Below, piece by piece: positions 1 to 8,487 of a DNA stretch of 50,230 nt. Position 1 is the stretch's first letter; each line of letters opens with the position of its first letter. The notes below the pieces were generated by a model. That model had not been told where the DNA came from, ran no database searches, and was given only the letters and a program-made list of their open reading frames with translations. Source of the DNA: Ruminococcaceae bacterium UBA7212 (GTDB lineage: Bacteria; Bacillota; Clostridia; Oscillospirales; Acutalibacteraceae); assembly GCA_002490525.1 (NCBI GenBank), contig DKUE01000002.1:11965-62194 (forward strand), in the 5' to 3' direction. The position numbers and the translations under genes are program-made.

Positions 1-975
1 CCCATCGGCGGCGGCAAGGGCGGCGCCGATTTTGACCCCAAGGGTAAAAGCGACAACGAAATCATGCGGTTTTGCCAAGGCTTTATGACAGAGCTTTACA
101 AGGTAATCGGTCCGAACTCCGATGTACCCGCAGGTGACATCGGCGTCGGCGGCAGAGAAATCGGCTATCTCTTCGGCCAGTATAAAAAAATCACAGGCCG
201 CCACGAAGGCGTTTTGACCGGAAAAGGTCTTTCTTACGGCGGTTCGCTCGCGAGAACCGAGGCTACAGGCTACGGTCTTGTGTATCTGACCGAAGAAATG
301 CTCAAAAATCACGGCAATGCCTTAGAGGGTAAAACCGTAGTGGTTTCCGGCTCAGGCAACGTGGCAATTTACGCAATTGAAAAAGCACAAAAGCTCGGTG
401 CAAAAGTGGTGACCGCAAGTGACTCGTCAGGTTACGTATATGACGAAGAGGGCATTGACCTGGATATCCTGAAAAAGGTCAAGGAGCAGGAGCGCGCCAG
501 AATCAGCAAATATGCCGAATATAAGCCGACTGCAAAATTCGTTGCAGACAAAAAGGTTTGGGAAGTCCCCTGCACCGTGGCACTGCCGTGCGCAACACAA
601 AACGAGTTGGATTTGGATGCGGCAAAAATGCTCGTGCAGAACGGTTGCATTGCTGTGGCGGAAGGTGCAAACATGCCTGCCACCATTGAAGCAACCAACT
701 ACTTTCTTGCAAACAATGTACTGTTTGCGCCCGGCAAGGCGGCAAACGCGGGCGGCGTAGCCACATCCGCGCTGGAAATGAGCCAGAACAGCGCACGTAT
801 CATTTGGACCTTTGAGCAGGTGGACGAAAAGCTGAAGGATATTATGGAAAGCATTTACTTCCACATGTCTACTGCGGCAAAGGAATATCACAGCGAAGAC
901 AACTTCGTAGTCGGTGCAAATATCGCAGGCTTCTTAAAAGTTGCGGACGCCATGATGTCACAGGGTATTGTTTAA
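1..975 (+). CDS. gdhA: Glutamate dehydrogenase, 5'-truncated by window edge
   Basis: The reading frame is open from base 1, so the gene begins outside the window; about 324 C-terminal residues of a usual ~445 are present. The enzyme interconverts glutamate with 2-oxoglutarate plus ammonia in the cytoplasm. The first residues carry the conserved GGGKGG substrate-binding segment, followed by the DIGVGGREIG segment and a Rossmann nucleotide-binding fold around VVSGSGNVA. The ASDSSG stretch after the second strand resembles the NADP-type hexameric enzymes such as E. coli GdhA; cofactor preference is inference. The GGVATSALEMSQNS segment near the C-terminus is typical of the family. It ends at a strong hairpin terminator shared with the convergent fucose operon. 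Confidence 0.95.
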   Translation, partial: PIGGGKGGADFDPKGKSDNEIMRFCQGFMTELYKVIGPNSDVPAGDIGVGGREIGYLFGQYKKITGRHEGVLTGKGLSYGGSLARTEATGYGLVYLTEEMLKNHGNALEGKTVVVSGSGNVAIYAIEKAQKLGAKVVTASDSSGYVYDEEGIDLDILKKVKEQERARISKYAEYKPTAKFVADKKVWEVPCTVALPCATQNELDLDAAKMLVQNGCIAVAEGANMPATIEATNYFLANNVLFAPGKAANAGGVATSALEMSQNSARIIWTFEQVDEKLKDIMESIYFHMSTAAKEYHSEDNFVVGANIAGFLKVADAMMSQGIV

Positions 976-994
976 TTTATTTTCCCATAGACAG

Positions 995-1040
995 CACACC
1001 CCGAATTTTGCTTCTGCAAAATTCGGGGTGTGTTTTATTC
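995..1040. terminator. Bidirectional intrinsic terminator between gdhA and the fucose operon
   Basis: Perfect 17-bp stem (995-1011 with 1016-1032), TTCT loop, then TTTTATTC on the plus strand. The minus side carries an A/T-rich stretch too, so it can serve both the plus-strand gdhA and the minus-strand acetyltransferase gene that ends at 1035. Confidence 0.85.
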
Positions 1041-1643
1041 TTCCGTATAACTGCCTGCATACATTGGATAGCGTTCTTTGTCCGCTTCGGTGATTTCGCG
1101 CATTACGCGGCAGGGCACACCAACGGCAACGACATTGGCCGGAATGGATGTTGTAACGACACTCCCCGCGCCGATGACGGTATTGTCGCCGATGGTCACA
1201 CCCGCAAGTACAGTGGAACCCGCGCCTATCCAAACATTATTGCCGACGGTAATCGGTTTGGCAATTTCCAATCCCGATTTACGCTGGTCGGGGTCGGTCG
1301 GATGCTCGGCGGTCGTGAAACAGCAGTTCGGTGCGATAAAAACATGGTCGCCGAACGTCACCTGCGCACCGTCTGTAATAACCAAATTGTGATTGGAATA
1401 AAAATAGTCCCCTACCGTGATGTTATAGCCGTAATCGCACCAAAACGGCGGTGTAAAAACAGCTTCCTTGCCCATTTTTCCAATTAATTCTTTTAGAATC
1501 TTGTGCTGCCCCGCACGGTCATTGGGCGACAGCCGATTGTATTTCCAGCACTTATCCTTGCCCTTTTGAATTTCCGCTTCGAATGCGGGGTTATAGCATC
1601 CCTGAAACAGGCAGTTCAGCGGAACCTTTGGTTTTTTTCGCAT
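1035..1643 (-). CDS. Maltose/galactoside O-acetyltransferase-family protein
   Basis: A 202-residue left-handed beta-helix acetyltransferase of the LacA/Maa type, which transfers acetyl from acetyl-CoA to a sugar hydroxyl. The N-terminus (about 1-60, with GCYNPAFEAEIQKGK and YNRLSPND) matches the Mac-type helical cap. The C-terminal half has regular hexapeptide repeats (ITVGNNVWIGAGS, VTIGDNTVIGAGS) and ends with VPCRVMREI. The FTTAEHP segment holds the expected catalytic histidine. It is the last gene of the fucose operon, 3 bases after fucA, so it may acetylate a fucose-pathway sugar or detoxify sugar overflow. That role is inference from position only; the family is known for loose sugar specificity. 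Length is normal. Confidence 0.85.
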   Translation of the reverse strand: MRKKPKVPLNCLFQGCYNPAFEAEIQKGKDKCWKYNRLSPNDRAGQHKILKELIGKMGKEAVFTPPFWCDYGYNITVGDYFYSNHNLVITDGAQVTFGDHVFIAPNCCFTTAEHPTDPDQRKSGLEIAKPITVGNNVWIGAGSTVLAGVTIGDNTVIGAGSVVTTSIPANVVAVGVPCRVMREITEADKERYPMYAGSYTEE

Positions 1644-1646
1644 CGG

Positions 1647-2330
1647 TTAATCCTCGCGGTAATGCTTGTAGCCCGGGTGCTTGCCCGTAATTCCGTAATA
1701 TTTCCGCAAATCAATCAGTTTTTGAATGTTTTCTTCGGAAATTTCCTTTTCTCCGCCGAGCAAATGCGCGGTCAGGCTGATTTTTGCAAACAGCTCCAAG
1801 GTCTCCATACGGTAATATGCGATAATTGCATCCGCACCAACGGTAAGCGCACCGTGGTTTGCAAGCAGGAGCACATCGTGCTCCTGCAAATACGGCGCAA
1901 TTGCATCAGGTACTTCATAGGTAGACGGCGTACCGTAGGGTGTGACGGGAATCGAGCCTATGGCGGCAACGGTTTCAATCATCGTATAACGGTCCAGCGG
2001 CACATGCGCCACGGCATAGCCTGTGGCTGTCGGCGGATGTGCATGCAGCACCGCACCGACATCTGCACGCTCTTGATAACAACGCAGGTGCATTTTAATT
2101 TCCGAAGACGGACGGTAGCCATTCTCCGCTTCCAGTACCTTGCCCTCTTTATCAATAATCACCAATTTCTCAGGCGTGATAAAGCTTTTGCTGATACCCG
2201 TGGGTGTAGCTAAAAAATTGCCGTCGGGCAATTTGACAGACAGATTGCCGTCATTTGCCGCCACCCAGCCGAGCTGCCATGTTTTGTGGCAAATATCACA
2301 CATGATTTCACGTGTTTCCATATATTTCAT
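1647..2330 (-). CDS. fucA: L-fuculose-1-phosphate aldolase (class II aldolase)
   Basis: A 227-residue class II aldolase/adducin-family protein. In this pathway it cleaves L-fuculose-1-phosphate to dihydroxyacetone phosphate and L-lactaldehyde. Visible residues are the SSE motif with catalytic Glu77, the zinc ligands in LHAHPP (His96, His98) and a further His159 in ANHG. GNLSV and TPTG at the N-terminus bind phosphate. It lies between fucU and the acetyltransferase gene. The ribosome site AAAGGACG stands before the ATG at 2330. The closest alternatives are other class II aldolases such as rhamnulose-1-phosphate aldolase or methylthioribulose-type enzymes, but fucI and fucU in the same operon decide for fuculose. 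No lactaldehyde reductase gene is present in the window. Confidence 0.85.
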   Translation of the reverse strand: MKYMETREIMCDICHKTWQLGWVAANDGNLSVKLPDGNFLATPTGISKSFITPEKLVIIDKEGKVLEAENGYRPSSEIKMHLRCYQERADVGAVLHAHPPTATGYAVAHVPLDRYTMIETVAAIGSIPVTPYGTPSTYEVPDAIAPYLQEHDVLLLANHGALTVGADAIIAYYRMETLELFAKISLTAHLLGGEKEISEENIQKLIDLRKYYGITGKHPGYKHYRED

Positions 2331-2348
2331 ATATTTTTCGTCCTTTCT

Positions 2349-2789
2349 TCAGTCGGTTACAACGCCCTTTTGCAGCAGTATGTTTGCATACAGCGCCTGT
2401 TCACCTGTGGCAATGATGGCATAAGCGTGTTTGGCGCGCTCGTAAAAATCGAACCGTTCCACATAATCCACCGCCTGTGTGCCGCGCGTATCATAACGCC
2501 GCAGAATGTCAAAATATGTATTCCAAATCGGCGTTTCCACCGTATCGCCCGGTACAACCTCCATAAGCGAAACCGGCTTTTCGACATATGTGTCCAGCGG
2601 CAGCAATTTGAGAACAGCCTCTAAAATTTCAGGTACGCCGTGCCCGTCCATACGGATGACGACAGCGTCTTTTCCGACGGATTCTGCAGGAAAATTGCCG
2701 TCCGCAATCACCAAAGTATCGCCGTGCCCCATTTCACAAAGTGTTTTCAGCAATTCGGGCGATAAAATTTTCGGAATTCCTTTCAGCAT
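2349..2789 (-). CDS. fucU: L-fucose mutarotase (RbsD/FucU family)
   Basis: A 146-residue RbsD/FucU protein that interconverts the alpha and beta anomers of L-fucose, feeding the isomerase. The family motif GHGDTLVIADGNFPAES lies near residue 20-40, with the conserved His in MGHGD. PVSLMEVVPGD and the C-terminal AYAIIATGEQALYANILLQKG are also typical of FucU, where the final motif contains the conserved Glu and Tyr/Asn. Its start overlaps the end of the kinase gene by 7 bases, so translation is probably coupled. Length is normal for FucU (about 140). Confidence 0.9.
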   Translation of the reverse strand: MLKGIPKILSPELLKTLCEMGHGDTLVIADGNFPAESVGKDAVVIRMDGHGVPEILEAVLKLLPLDTYVEKPVSLMEVVPGDTVETPIWNTYFDILRRYDTRGTQAVDYVERFDFYERAKHAYAIIATGEQALYANILLQKGVVTD

Positions 2790-4273
2790 AAATGTGTCAC
2801 CTCTAAAAATGTTTTGTATGCCGCATCCACATCTGCATCAGCGGTTGGAAGATAAGTTTGTACGCTGTCGGACCGCCGAACGATTTCACGCGCTTCTGCG
2901 AGCGTATGAATTTCACCGGATGCCAAAAGCTGTAACACGAGATTGCCGAAAACGGTTGCCTCCACAGGACCTGCAACGACGTTTTTTTCGCAGATGTCCG
3001 CTGTAAGACGGCACAAAAGCTTATCCTTTACGCCGCCGCCGACAATATGCAGGGTGCTGTATTGTTTTCCCGTGCACTGCTCGATTTGCGCGATAGCATA
3101 GCGGTATTTCATGGCAAGGCTGTCATAAATACAGCGCAGAATTTCGCCTTTCGTTTCAGGTATCTTCTGTGCGGTTTTACGACAGTATTCCCGAATCCGT
3201 TTCGGGATATCACCCGCAGGTACAAATACGGCGTCATCGGGGTCAATAAAGCATTGCAGCGCAGGCGCAGACAGCGCCGCTTTTTCCATATCGGCAAAGG
3301 AGAAAGTTTCGCCTTCTTTTTGCCACTGACGGCGTGTTTCCTGAATGAGCCAAAGCCCGATGATGTTTTTCAGAAACGAGGCCTTTCCACCGTATCCGCC
3401 CTCATTTGTAATGTTGCAGGCGGCGGTCTGTGCATTGATAAGCGGTGCATCTAATTCCGTGCCGAGCAAAGACCATGTTCCGCAGCTTAAAAACAGAAAA
3501 TCCTTTTCATTTGCGGGTACGCTTGCCTGTGCGCACTGGGTGTCGTGTCCCGCCACAGCAATCACGCGCGAGGAGGGAATGCCTAATTCTTCACACAAAT
3601 CTGCGCGCAGACTGCCAATCGGTGTTGCGGTCGGTATGATTTCGGCAAAAAGCGTTTCGGGAATCCCAAACGCCCGCAAAACCTGCGGCGACCAAGTACG
3701 TTTTTGCGCGTCCAACAGCTGTGCAGTCGAGGCAATGGAATATTCCGTATGTTTTTCGCCTGTCAGCATAAAGGCAAATAGGTCGGGCATAAACAGCAAC
3801 GTCTTTGCCCGCTCCAACATCGCAGGGCGTGCCTCGCGAAGTGACAAAAGCTGAAACGCAGTGTTGATTTCCATCAGCTGATTGCCCGTAATACGGTACA
3901 GCTCATCTTTCGGGATTTTCCCGAATGCAGTATCAAAAATACCCGCCGTACGTGCATCACGGTAATGTACAGGGTTTTCAAGCAGATAACCGTCTGCATC
4001 CAAAAGACCGAAGTCTACCCCCCATGTATCTACGCCGATACTATCCGGTGTGCAAACAGGCTTCGCTTTCAGGAGCGACTGCTTAATTTCATGAAACAGC
4101 CGCAACACATCCCAATAGAGCGTACCGCCTAAGGCTACGGGATCGTTGGAAAAACGGTGCAGCTCCTCAAGTGTCAGTTTTTCGCCGTCGAATCGCCCCA
4201 GCACGGCGCGCCCCGAGGACGCGCCGAAGTCAAAGGCAAGCAAATTTTTAGTATTGTTCATAGCTTTGCTCAT
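2783..4273 (-). CDS. L-fuculokinase of the rhamnulokinase (FGGY) family
   Basis: A 496-residue FGGY carbohydrate kinase. The N-terminal ATP site FDFGASSGRAVLGRF, the substrate segment GVDTWGVDFGLLD, and the second lobe with GHDTQCA, LSCGTWSLLG and the adenosine motif HIVGGGVKDKLLCRLTADI are visible. By sequence it resembles rhamnulokinase (RhaB) rather than E. coli FucK. Its position directly after fucI (4-base ATGA overlap) and before fucU and fucA indicates that L-fuculose is the real substrate. Kinases of RhaB type replacing FucK in fucose operons of gut Firmicutes are a known pattern, as far as I recall; activity on L-rhamnulose cannot be excluded. I give no symbol because fucK and rhaB would both be defensible. 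Confidence 0.85.
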   Translation of the reverse strand: MSKAMNNTKNLLAFDFGASSGRAVLGRFDGEKLTLEELHRFSNDPVALGGTLYWDVLRLFHEIKQSLLKAKPVCTPDSIGVDTWGVDFGLLDADGYLLENPVHYRDARTAGIFDTAFGKIPKDELYRITGNQLMEINTAFQLLSLREARPAMLERAKTLLFMPDLFAFMLTGEKHTEYSIASTAQLLDAQKRTWSPQVLRAFGIPETLFAEIIPTATPIGSLRADLCEELGIPSSRVIAVAGHDTQCAQASVPANEKDFLFLSCGTWSLLGTELDAPLINAQTAACNITNEGGYGGKASFLKNIIGLWLIQETRRQWQKEGETFSFADMEKAALSAPALQCFIDPDDAVFVPAGDIPKRIREYCRKTAQKIPETKGEILRCIYDSLAMKYRYAIAQIEQCTGKQYSTLHIVGGGVKDKLLCRLTADICEKNVVAGPVEATVFGNLVLQLLASGEIHTLAEAREIVRRSDSVQTYLPTADADVDAAYKTFLEVTHLC

Positions 4274-6063
4274 TTATACATCGGTCCAAAGTTTTTGCAG
4301 GCACGGAAATCCTGTGCTTCCTTATCCATGCCGAACGCATTCCAGACAGCGGGGCGGAAAATCTTTTCTTCGGGCACATTGTGCATGCAAACGGGGATAC
4401 GCAAAATCGAGCAAAGTGTAATCAAATCCGCACCGATATGGCCGTAGCTGATAGCCCCGTGGTTCGCGCCCCAGTTATTCATGACGTCATAGGCTGTTTT
4501 AAACGCACCCTCGCCTGTTACACGCGGAGCAAACCAGGTGCAGGGCCAGGTATAGTCTGTACGTTTCCAAAGCTTATCGGAGACCTCTTCAGGCAAATGT
4601 ACGGTGTAGCCCTCGACAATTTGCATCACGGGACCTAATCCTTTTACAATATTCAAACGGCACATCGTGGCGGGCATATCACTGCGTGTTGCAAAACGCG
4701 AGGAGAAGCCGCCGCCGCGGAAATAGCCCATATCCGCCGCATTCCAGGTAGTTGCGTTAAGGCACGCCTTTTGGTCGGCTTCGGTCATCTCCCAGAACGG
4801 CTTTATAATGCCATTGCCCTCTGCGTCCTTCACCTCGCCGCAGAAATCGAGCGCAGACGCACCGGAGTTGATCAGGTGAATAAATCCGCCTGCTTTCTTA
4901 GCCGCGCCCTCCAATTCATAGCCCGTTGCCTTTTTGACGGCTTCGGGGCTCCAGTAAGTGCGCACATCGGAGAACATCTGCGCTGTATTGGTCAGAAGCT
5001 TGCCGAACAGCATGGAAACGCCGTTGAGCGTGTCGTTCTCGGTTGCAAGCACATAGGTTTCTCTTGCGCCTTCCCAGTCAAACGAAGAATTGAGCAGTGC
5101 CTCGGGATAGTCGCAGTTCGGATAGAAGTCCGTCCACTGCCGCTGCCCCTGGAACCCGCCGCAGATGGCATTGTGCCCAACCGATTCCTCTTTGCAGCCC
5201 TCGGGCAGATTCGGGTTGCCGCCGTACAAATCCTTGATAATACACATCATTTTGACAACGAATTCCCAAGCCTCTTCCTTTTCGGCATCGGATTTTTTGA
5301 ACCAGTCGGGGTTTTTGTCGAAGCCCTCTTTGCAGTGCTCTTTCGTCCATTTTAACGCTTTTTGGAATTCGGATTCATCGTAAATGCCTTCCGTCATGCG
5401 GCGAATGATTTCCACCTCGTCAACAGACTCCACACGCATACCGAGGTATTCCTCAAAGAAATCGGGGTTGATAATTGAGCCCGCAATGCCCATACAAATA
5501 GAGCCAATCTGCAAATAGGACTTGCCGCGCATGGTTGCCGCGGCAACAGCCGCTCTGCCGAAACGCAAAAGCTTTTCTCGCACATCGTCGGGGATTTCGG
5601 TGGCATCCATATCCTGCACGTCTTTGCCGTAAATGCCGAACGCGGGCAGACCCTTTTGCGCATGCGACGCGAGCACCGATGCAAGATACACCGCGCCCGG
5701 ACGCTCCGTGCCGTTAAAGCCCCACACACCTTTAATGGTATTCTTATCCATATCCATGGTTTCCGAGCCATAGCACCAGCAGGGCGTCACCGTCAAGGTA
5801 ATCGCAACACCCGCATTGCGGAATTTGTTTTCGCATGCGGCGGCCTCTGCCACCCTGCCGATGGTAGTATCTGCAATCACGACCTTTACGGGTTCGCCGT
5901 TTGTATAGCGCAGATTTTCCTCAAACAGCTTTGCGGCGGATTTTGCCATATTCATAGTCTGTTCCTCTAAGGATTCACGTACCTTCAATGGTCCGCGTCT
6001 GCCGTCAATGGTCGGGCGAATGCCGATGACGGGATAATCCCCAATGAGTCTTTGTTTTTGCAT
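4270..6063 (-). CDS. fucI: L-fucose isomerase
   Basis: A 597-residue L-fucose isomerase that converts L-fucose to L-fuculose with Mn2+; the E. coli enzyme has 591 residues. Glu342 in LATENDTLNG and Asp366 in FSDVRTYWSPEA correspond to the metal ligands Glu337 and Asp361 of E. coli FucI, and the C-terminal GAISYGHIGADLITL segment carries the third ligand His. The N-terminal IGIRPTIDGRRGPLKVRESLEEQT is highly characteristic. It is the first gene of the operon. The ATG at 6063 follows AAGGAGA by 8 bases. An AT-rich upstream region holds a TATAAT-like -10 (minus, near 6112-6117), but I see no convincing -35 or catabolite (cre) operator. Confidence 0.95.
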   Translation of the reverse strand: MQKQRLIGDYPVIGIRPTIDGRRGPLKVRESLEEQTMNMAKSAAKLFEENLRYTNGEPVKVVIADTTIGRVAEAAACENKFRNAGVAITLTVTPCWCYGSETMDMDKNTIKGVWGFNGTERPGAVYLASVLASHAQKGLPAFGIYGKDVQDMDATEIPDDVREKLLRFGRAAVAAATMRGKSYLQIGSICMGIAGSIINPDFFEEYLGMRVESVDEVEIIRRMTEGIYDESEFQKALKWTKEHCKEGFDKNPDWFKKSDAEKEEAWEFVVKMMCIIKDLYGGNPNLPEGCKEESVGHNAICGGFQGQRQWTDFYPNCDYPEALLNSSFDWEGARETYVLATENDTLNGVSMLFGKLLTNTAQMFSDVRTYWSPEAVKKATGYELEGAAKKAGGFIHLINSGASALDFCGEVKDAEGNGIIKPFWEMTEADQKACLNATTWNAADMGYFRGGGFSSRFATRSDMPATMCRLNIVKGLGPVMQIVEGYTVHLPEEVSDKLWKRTDYTWPCTWFAPRVTGEGAFKTAYDVMNNWGANHGAISYGHIGADLITLCSILRIPVCMHNVPEEKIFRPAVWNAFGMDKEAQDFRACKNFGPMYK

Positions 6064-6240
6064 ATTGGATTCTCCTTATCTATAAAATATAAAAAAATTG
6101 CTGTTTTTTCTATTATACTGTTATTTTTTAATAAATTCTTGTGCAATAGGCGCAATAAAGTATAATAATATTCACTTTTTGGATAAATTCCCTTTTCCTA
6201 CAAAGTGAGTAGGGAAGACCCCTATGATTTGCATAAATTT

Positions 6241-6287
6241 GTCATTCTGAGCGAAGCGAAGAATCTCCCATCGCACAGAATAAATTG
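6241..6287 (+). repeat. Dispersed inverted-repeat element, copy 1 (one arm)
   Basis: Begins GTCATTCTGAGCGAAGCGAA, continues as GAATCTC, then a spacer like ATCGCACAGAATAAATTG. The same unit recurs at 14081, 20161, 26565, 31586 and 50147. Only the left arm is present here. Confidence 0.8.
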
Positions 6288-6298
6288 CTGATATACGC

Positions 6299-6329
6299 AA
6301 AACGCTCCCGGCAAAGCGGGAGCGTTTAT
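6299..6329. terminator. Terminator hairpin downstream of the M20 peptidase gene
   Basis: The stem ACGCTCCCG / CGGGAGCGT with A and T flanks on both sides lies just after the minus-strand stop codon at 6344. It probably ends the his/M20 transcripts. Confidence 0.75.
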
Positions 6330-6343
6330 ACAGTTTTCGGCGT

Positions 6344-7810
6344 TCATTCCGCCGACATCATTTTAATATAGCGTTTAAAGAATTTCAGCGCATCCGCCAT
6401 GCAGGAAACGGGGATGCGTTCGTCTGTGCCGTGGGTCGTAAGCAACAGCTTCGTATCCATCACAAACGGTGCAAAACGGTAAATGCAGTCGCAGACCTCT
6501 TCGTAATGGTATGCATCCGTACCGCCCATCACAAGATACGGCGCGACAATCATATCACTGTCGGTGCGGTTGCAAATTTCTTCCAGAATTTTGAAAGACC
6601 GGCTGTCGGTTGGCGACACCTTAGACGCCTCTTTGCCCTTCAAATATTCAATTTCGATCTCTTTATTGCGGGAAACCGTGCGAATATGTTCTTCCACATT
6701 TTTCAGCGTCACGCCCGGCATCATGCGGAAGTTCACGGTTACAGAAGCTTTCTGCGGCAATACATTTGCCGCAGGACTGCCCTCCGCCATCGTTACTGCT
6801 GTTGTGGTGCGAATCAGGGACGCGGCAGGCGGAATTTTCTTCATAACAGCGGTAATCAGCGGCTTTAACAGCCACAGGTTACAGGCAACAATGCGCGCAG
6901 GGTAGCTTGTGTTCTTGCCGATTTTGGTAAACAAATCGTACACGAACGCAGGCATGGTTGCTTTAAACTGATGCCCTTCCAAATCCTTTATGACATCCGC
7001 CATGTTACCGAGCGCGGTATGCGCAGGCGGCTGTGAAGAGTGCCCGCCTTTCGCGGACAGAGAAACACGGTAATCGGCATAGCCTTTTTCTGCAATGCCC
7101 ACGCCCGCAAGCTTTTTGTTGAGAATACTGCCAACCTTCAAATTCAGCACCGCGCCGCCCTCGTCAATGACGCTGTCGAGATGCACGCCGCGCGCTTTTA
7201 AGGTATCGGCAATCGCGCCTGCACCCGAGGTTTTGGCGGCAACAATTTCTTCATCGTGTCCGAAGCAAAGATACACCGTACGCTCGGGCTGAAAGCCCTC
7301 GGAAAGCAGCGTTTCCACGCTTTCGAGTACGGCAATCAGGTGGTTTTTCATATCGAGCGCGCCGCGCCCCCAAATGAATTCGCCGTCATCCACACCGTCA
7401 AACGCAGGGTACGTCCAGTCGTTTTCCGTCCCCTCGGCAACGGGCACCACATCTTGATGCCCTAAAAGCGCGATTGGCGCCAGGTCGGGCTTTGTCCCTT
7501 CCCAAGTGAACAGCAAGCTTGCAAGCGAAATTTCTTCGCATTTCAGTTTTTTGTGCACCAACGGAAAGCGTTCGCGGAACAAATCGTGCAGTCTTTGAAA
7601 TTCGCTCCAGTCCACCTTGTCTGTATCCACATTCGAAATGGTTTTAATCTTGATGGCGTCGCTCAAATCTTTGCGGTATTTTTCCACATCGACTTTTTCA
7701 TCATCCAGCGGCGCATACGTTTTTTTCTCAGGTGTCCAAAACGCGGCGCGAATCAATGTGATAACGATAAACGCACCGAAAATACCCAAAATCGTCCAAA
7801 AAAACCACAT
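6344..7810 (-). CDS. Membrane-anchored M20-family metallopeptidase (PM20D1/CPS1-like)
   Basis: A 488-residue zinc hydrolase of family M20. One N-terminal helix (about 2-22) anchors it in the membrane. Catalytic and metal residues are His118 and Asp120 in LLGHQDVVP, Asp153 in GALDMK, and the Glu pair at 187-188 in GHDEEI. The lid domain begins around GGHSSQPP and the last ligand is in the C-terminal TTHGTDERIPV. This size and layout resemble carboxypeptidase S and PM20D1 rather than the shorter DapE or PepT types. It may cleave peptides or N-acyl amino acids; the substrate is not predictable. It starts only 24 bases after hisE, so it may be read through from the his operon. The ATG at 7810 follows AGGGGAT. 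Confidence 0.85.
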   Translation of the reverse strand: MWFFWTILGIFGAFIVITLIRAAFWTPEKKTYAPLDDEKVDVEKYRKDLSDAIKIKTISNVDTDKVDWSEFQRLHDLFRERFPLVHKKLKCEEISLASLLFTWEGTKPDLAPIALLGHQDVVPVAEGTENDWTYPAFDGVDDGEFIWGRGALDMKNHLIAVLESVETLLSEGFQPERTVYLCFGHDEEIVAAKTSGAGAIADTLKARGVHLDSVIDEGGAVLNLKVGSILNKKLAGVGIAEKGYADYRVSLSAKGGHSSQPPAHTALGNMADVIKDLEGHQFKATMPAFVYDLFTKIGKNTSYPARIVACNLWLLKPLITAVMKKIPPAASLIRTTTAVTMAEGSPAANVLPQKASVTVNFRMMPGVTLKNVEEHIRTVSRNKEIEIEYLKGKEASKVSPTDSRSFKILEEICNRTDSDMIVAPYLVMGGTDAYHYEEVCDCIYRFAPFVMDTKLLLTTHGTDERIPVSCMADALKFFKRYIKMMSAE

Positions 7811-7834
7811 ACAAAAATCCCCTTTTTCTTATTG

Positions 7835-8161
7835 TTAGGTATTTTTATCCACCTTGTGGAAGGTTTTCAGATTGCCCTGTTTTTGGTGACGGCGGGCCAG
7901 CTCAGCTTTTACCTCGTCAGGGCTAATGCCCTCATTTGCCATCATCACAACCAAATGGAACAGCAAATCGGAAATTTCGCCAACGGTGTCCGCTTTTACA
8001 CCGTTTTTCGCGGCAATAATCGTTTCGGCACTCTCCTCGCCGACTTTTTTGAGAATTTTATCTAAGCCCTGCTCGAATAAATAGCAGGTGTATGACCCCT
8101 CCTGCGGATTTGCACGGCGTTCTTCTGCCACAGCATACAGTTCGTCTAACACATCGTTCAT
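7835..8161 (-). CDS. hisE: Phosphoribosyl-ATP pyrophosphohydrolase
   Basis: A 108-residue HisE that hydrolyses phosphoribosyl-ATP to phosphoribosyl-AMP and pyrophosphate, the second step of histidine synthesis. The MazG-like metal-binding helices are visible: GSYTCYLFEQGLDKILKKVGEESAETIIAAKN with the EExxE motif, then EISDLLFHLVVMM. It is encoded separately from HisI, whereas many bacteria fuse the two. It follows hisI after 2 bases and ends the his operon. Confidence 0.95.
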   Translation of the reverse strand: MNDVLDELYAVAEERRANPQEGSYTCYLFEQGLDKILKKVGEESAETIIAAKNGVKADTVGEISDLLFHLVVMMANEGISPDEVKAELARRHQKQGNLKTFHKVDKNT

Positions 8162-8163
8162 TG

Positions 8164-8487
8164 TTATTTTGCCTCCTGAATGGTATTGAAAAAACAGCTT
8201 TTACTGCCCGTGTGGCAGGCAGGACCTGTCTGCACAACCTCCACGAGCAGTGTATCGTCATCGCAGTCGCCTTTGATAGATACAACCTTTTGCTTGTGCC
8301 CCGAGGTCTCGCCCTTGTTCCACAGCTTTTGCCGCGAACGGCTGAAAAACCAGGTGTAGCCTGTTTCCAAGGTTTTTTCGAGCGATTCGCGGTTCATGTA
8401 GGCGAGCATCAGTACCTCACCGCTGCCTGCCTCCTGCACAATCGCGGGAATCAACTCGGATTTCACAAAAAACTTATCTAAATTCAT
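8164..8487 (-). CDS. hisI: Phosphoribosyl-AMP cyclohydrolase
   Basis: A 107-residue HisI that opens the adenine ring of phosphoribosyl-AMP. Conserved elements are MLAYMNRESLEKTLETGYTWFFSRSRQKLW, KGETSGHKQ, and DCDDDTLLVEVVQTGPACHTGSKSCF, containing the aspartates and cysteines that bind Mg2+ and Zn2+. The start overlaps the end of hisA by 4 bases. In the usual clostridial order hisF would stand between hisA and hisI; here the overlap leaves no room for it. Confidence 0.95.
   Translation of the reverse strand: MNLDKFFVKSELIPAIVQEAGSGEVLMLAYMNRESLEKTLETGYTWFFSRSRQKLWNKGETSGHKQKVVSIKGDCDDDTLLVEVVQTGPACHTGSKSCFFNTIQEAK

Larger units (their letters stand above)
6064..6343. other. Intergenic region upstream of fucI with half a dispersed repeat and the M20 gene terminator
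   Basis: From left to right: an AT-rich fucI promoter region (about 6064-6190), a single arm of the dispersed GTCATTCTGAGCG repeat (6241-6287, listed separately), and the hairpin terminator of the M20 gene (6299-6329). No small coding frame with a ribosome site was seen. Confidence 0.6.
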
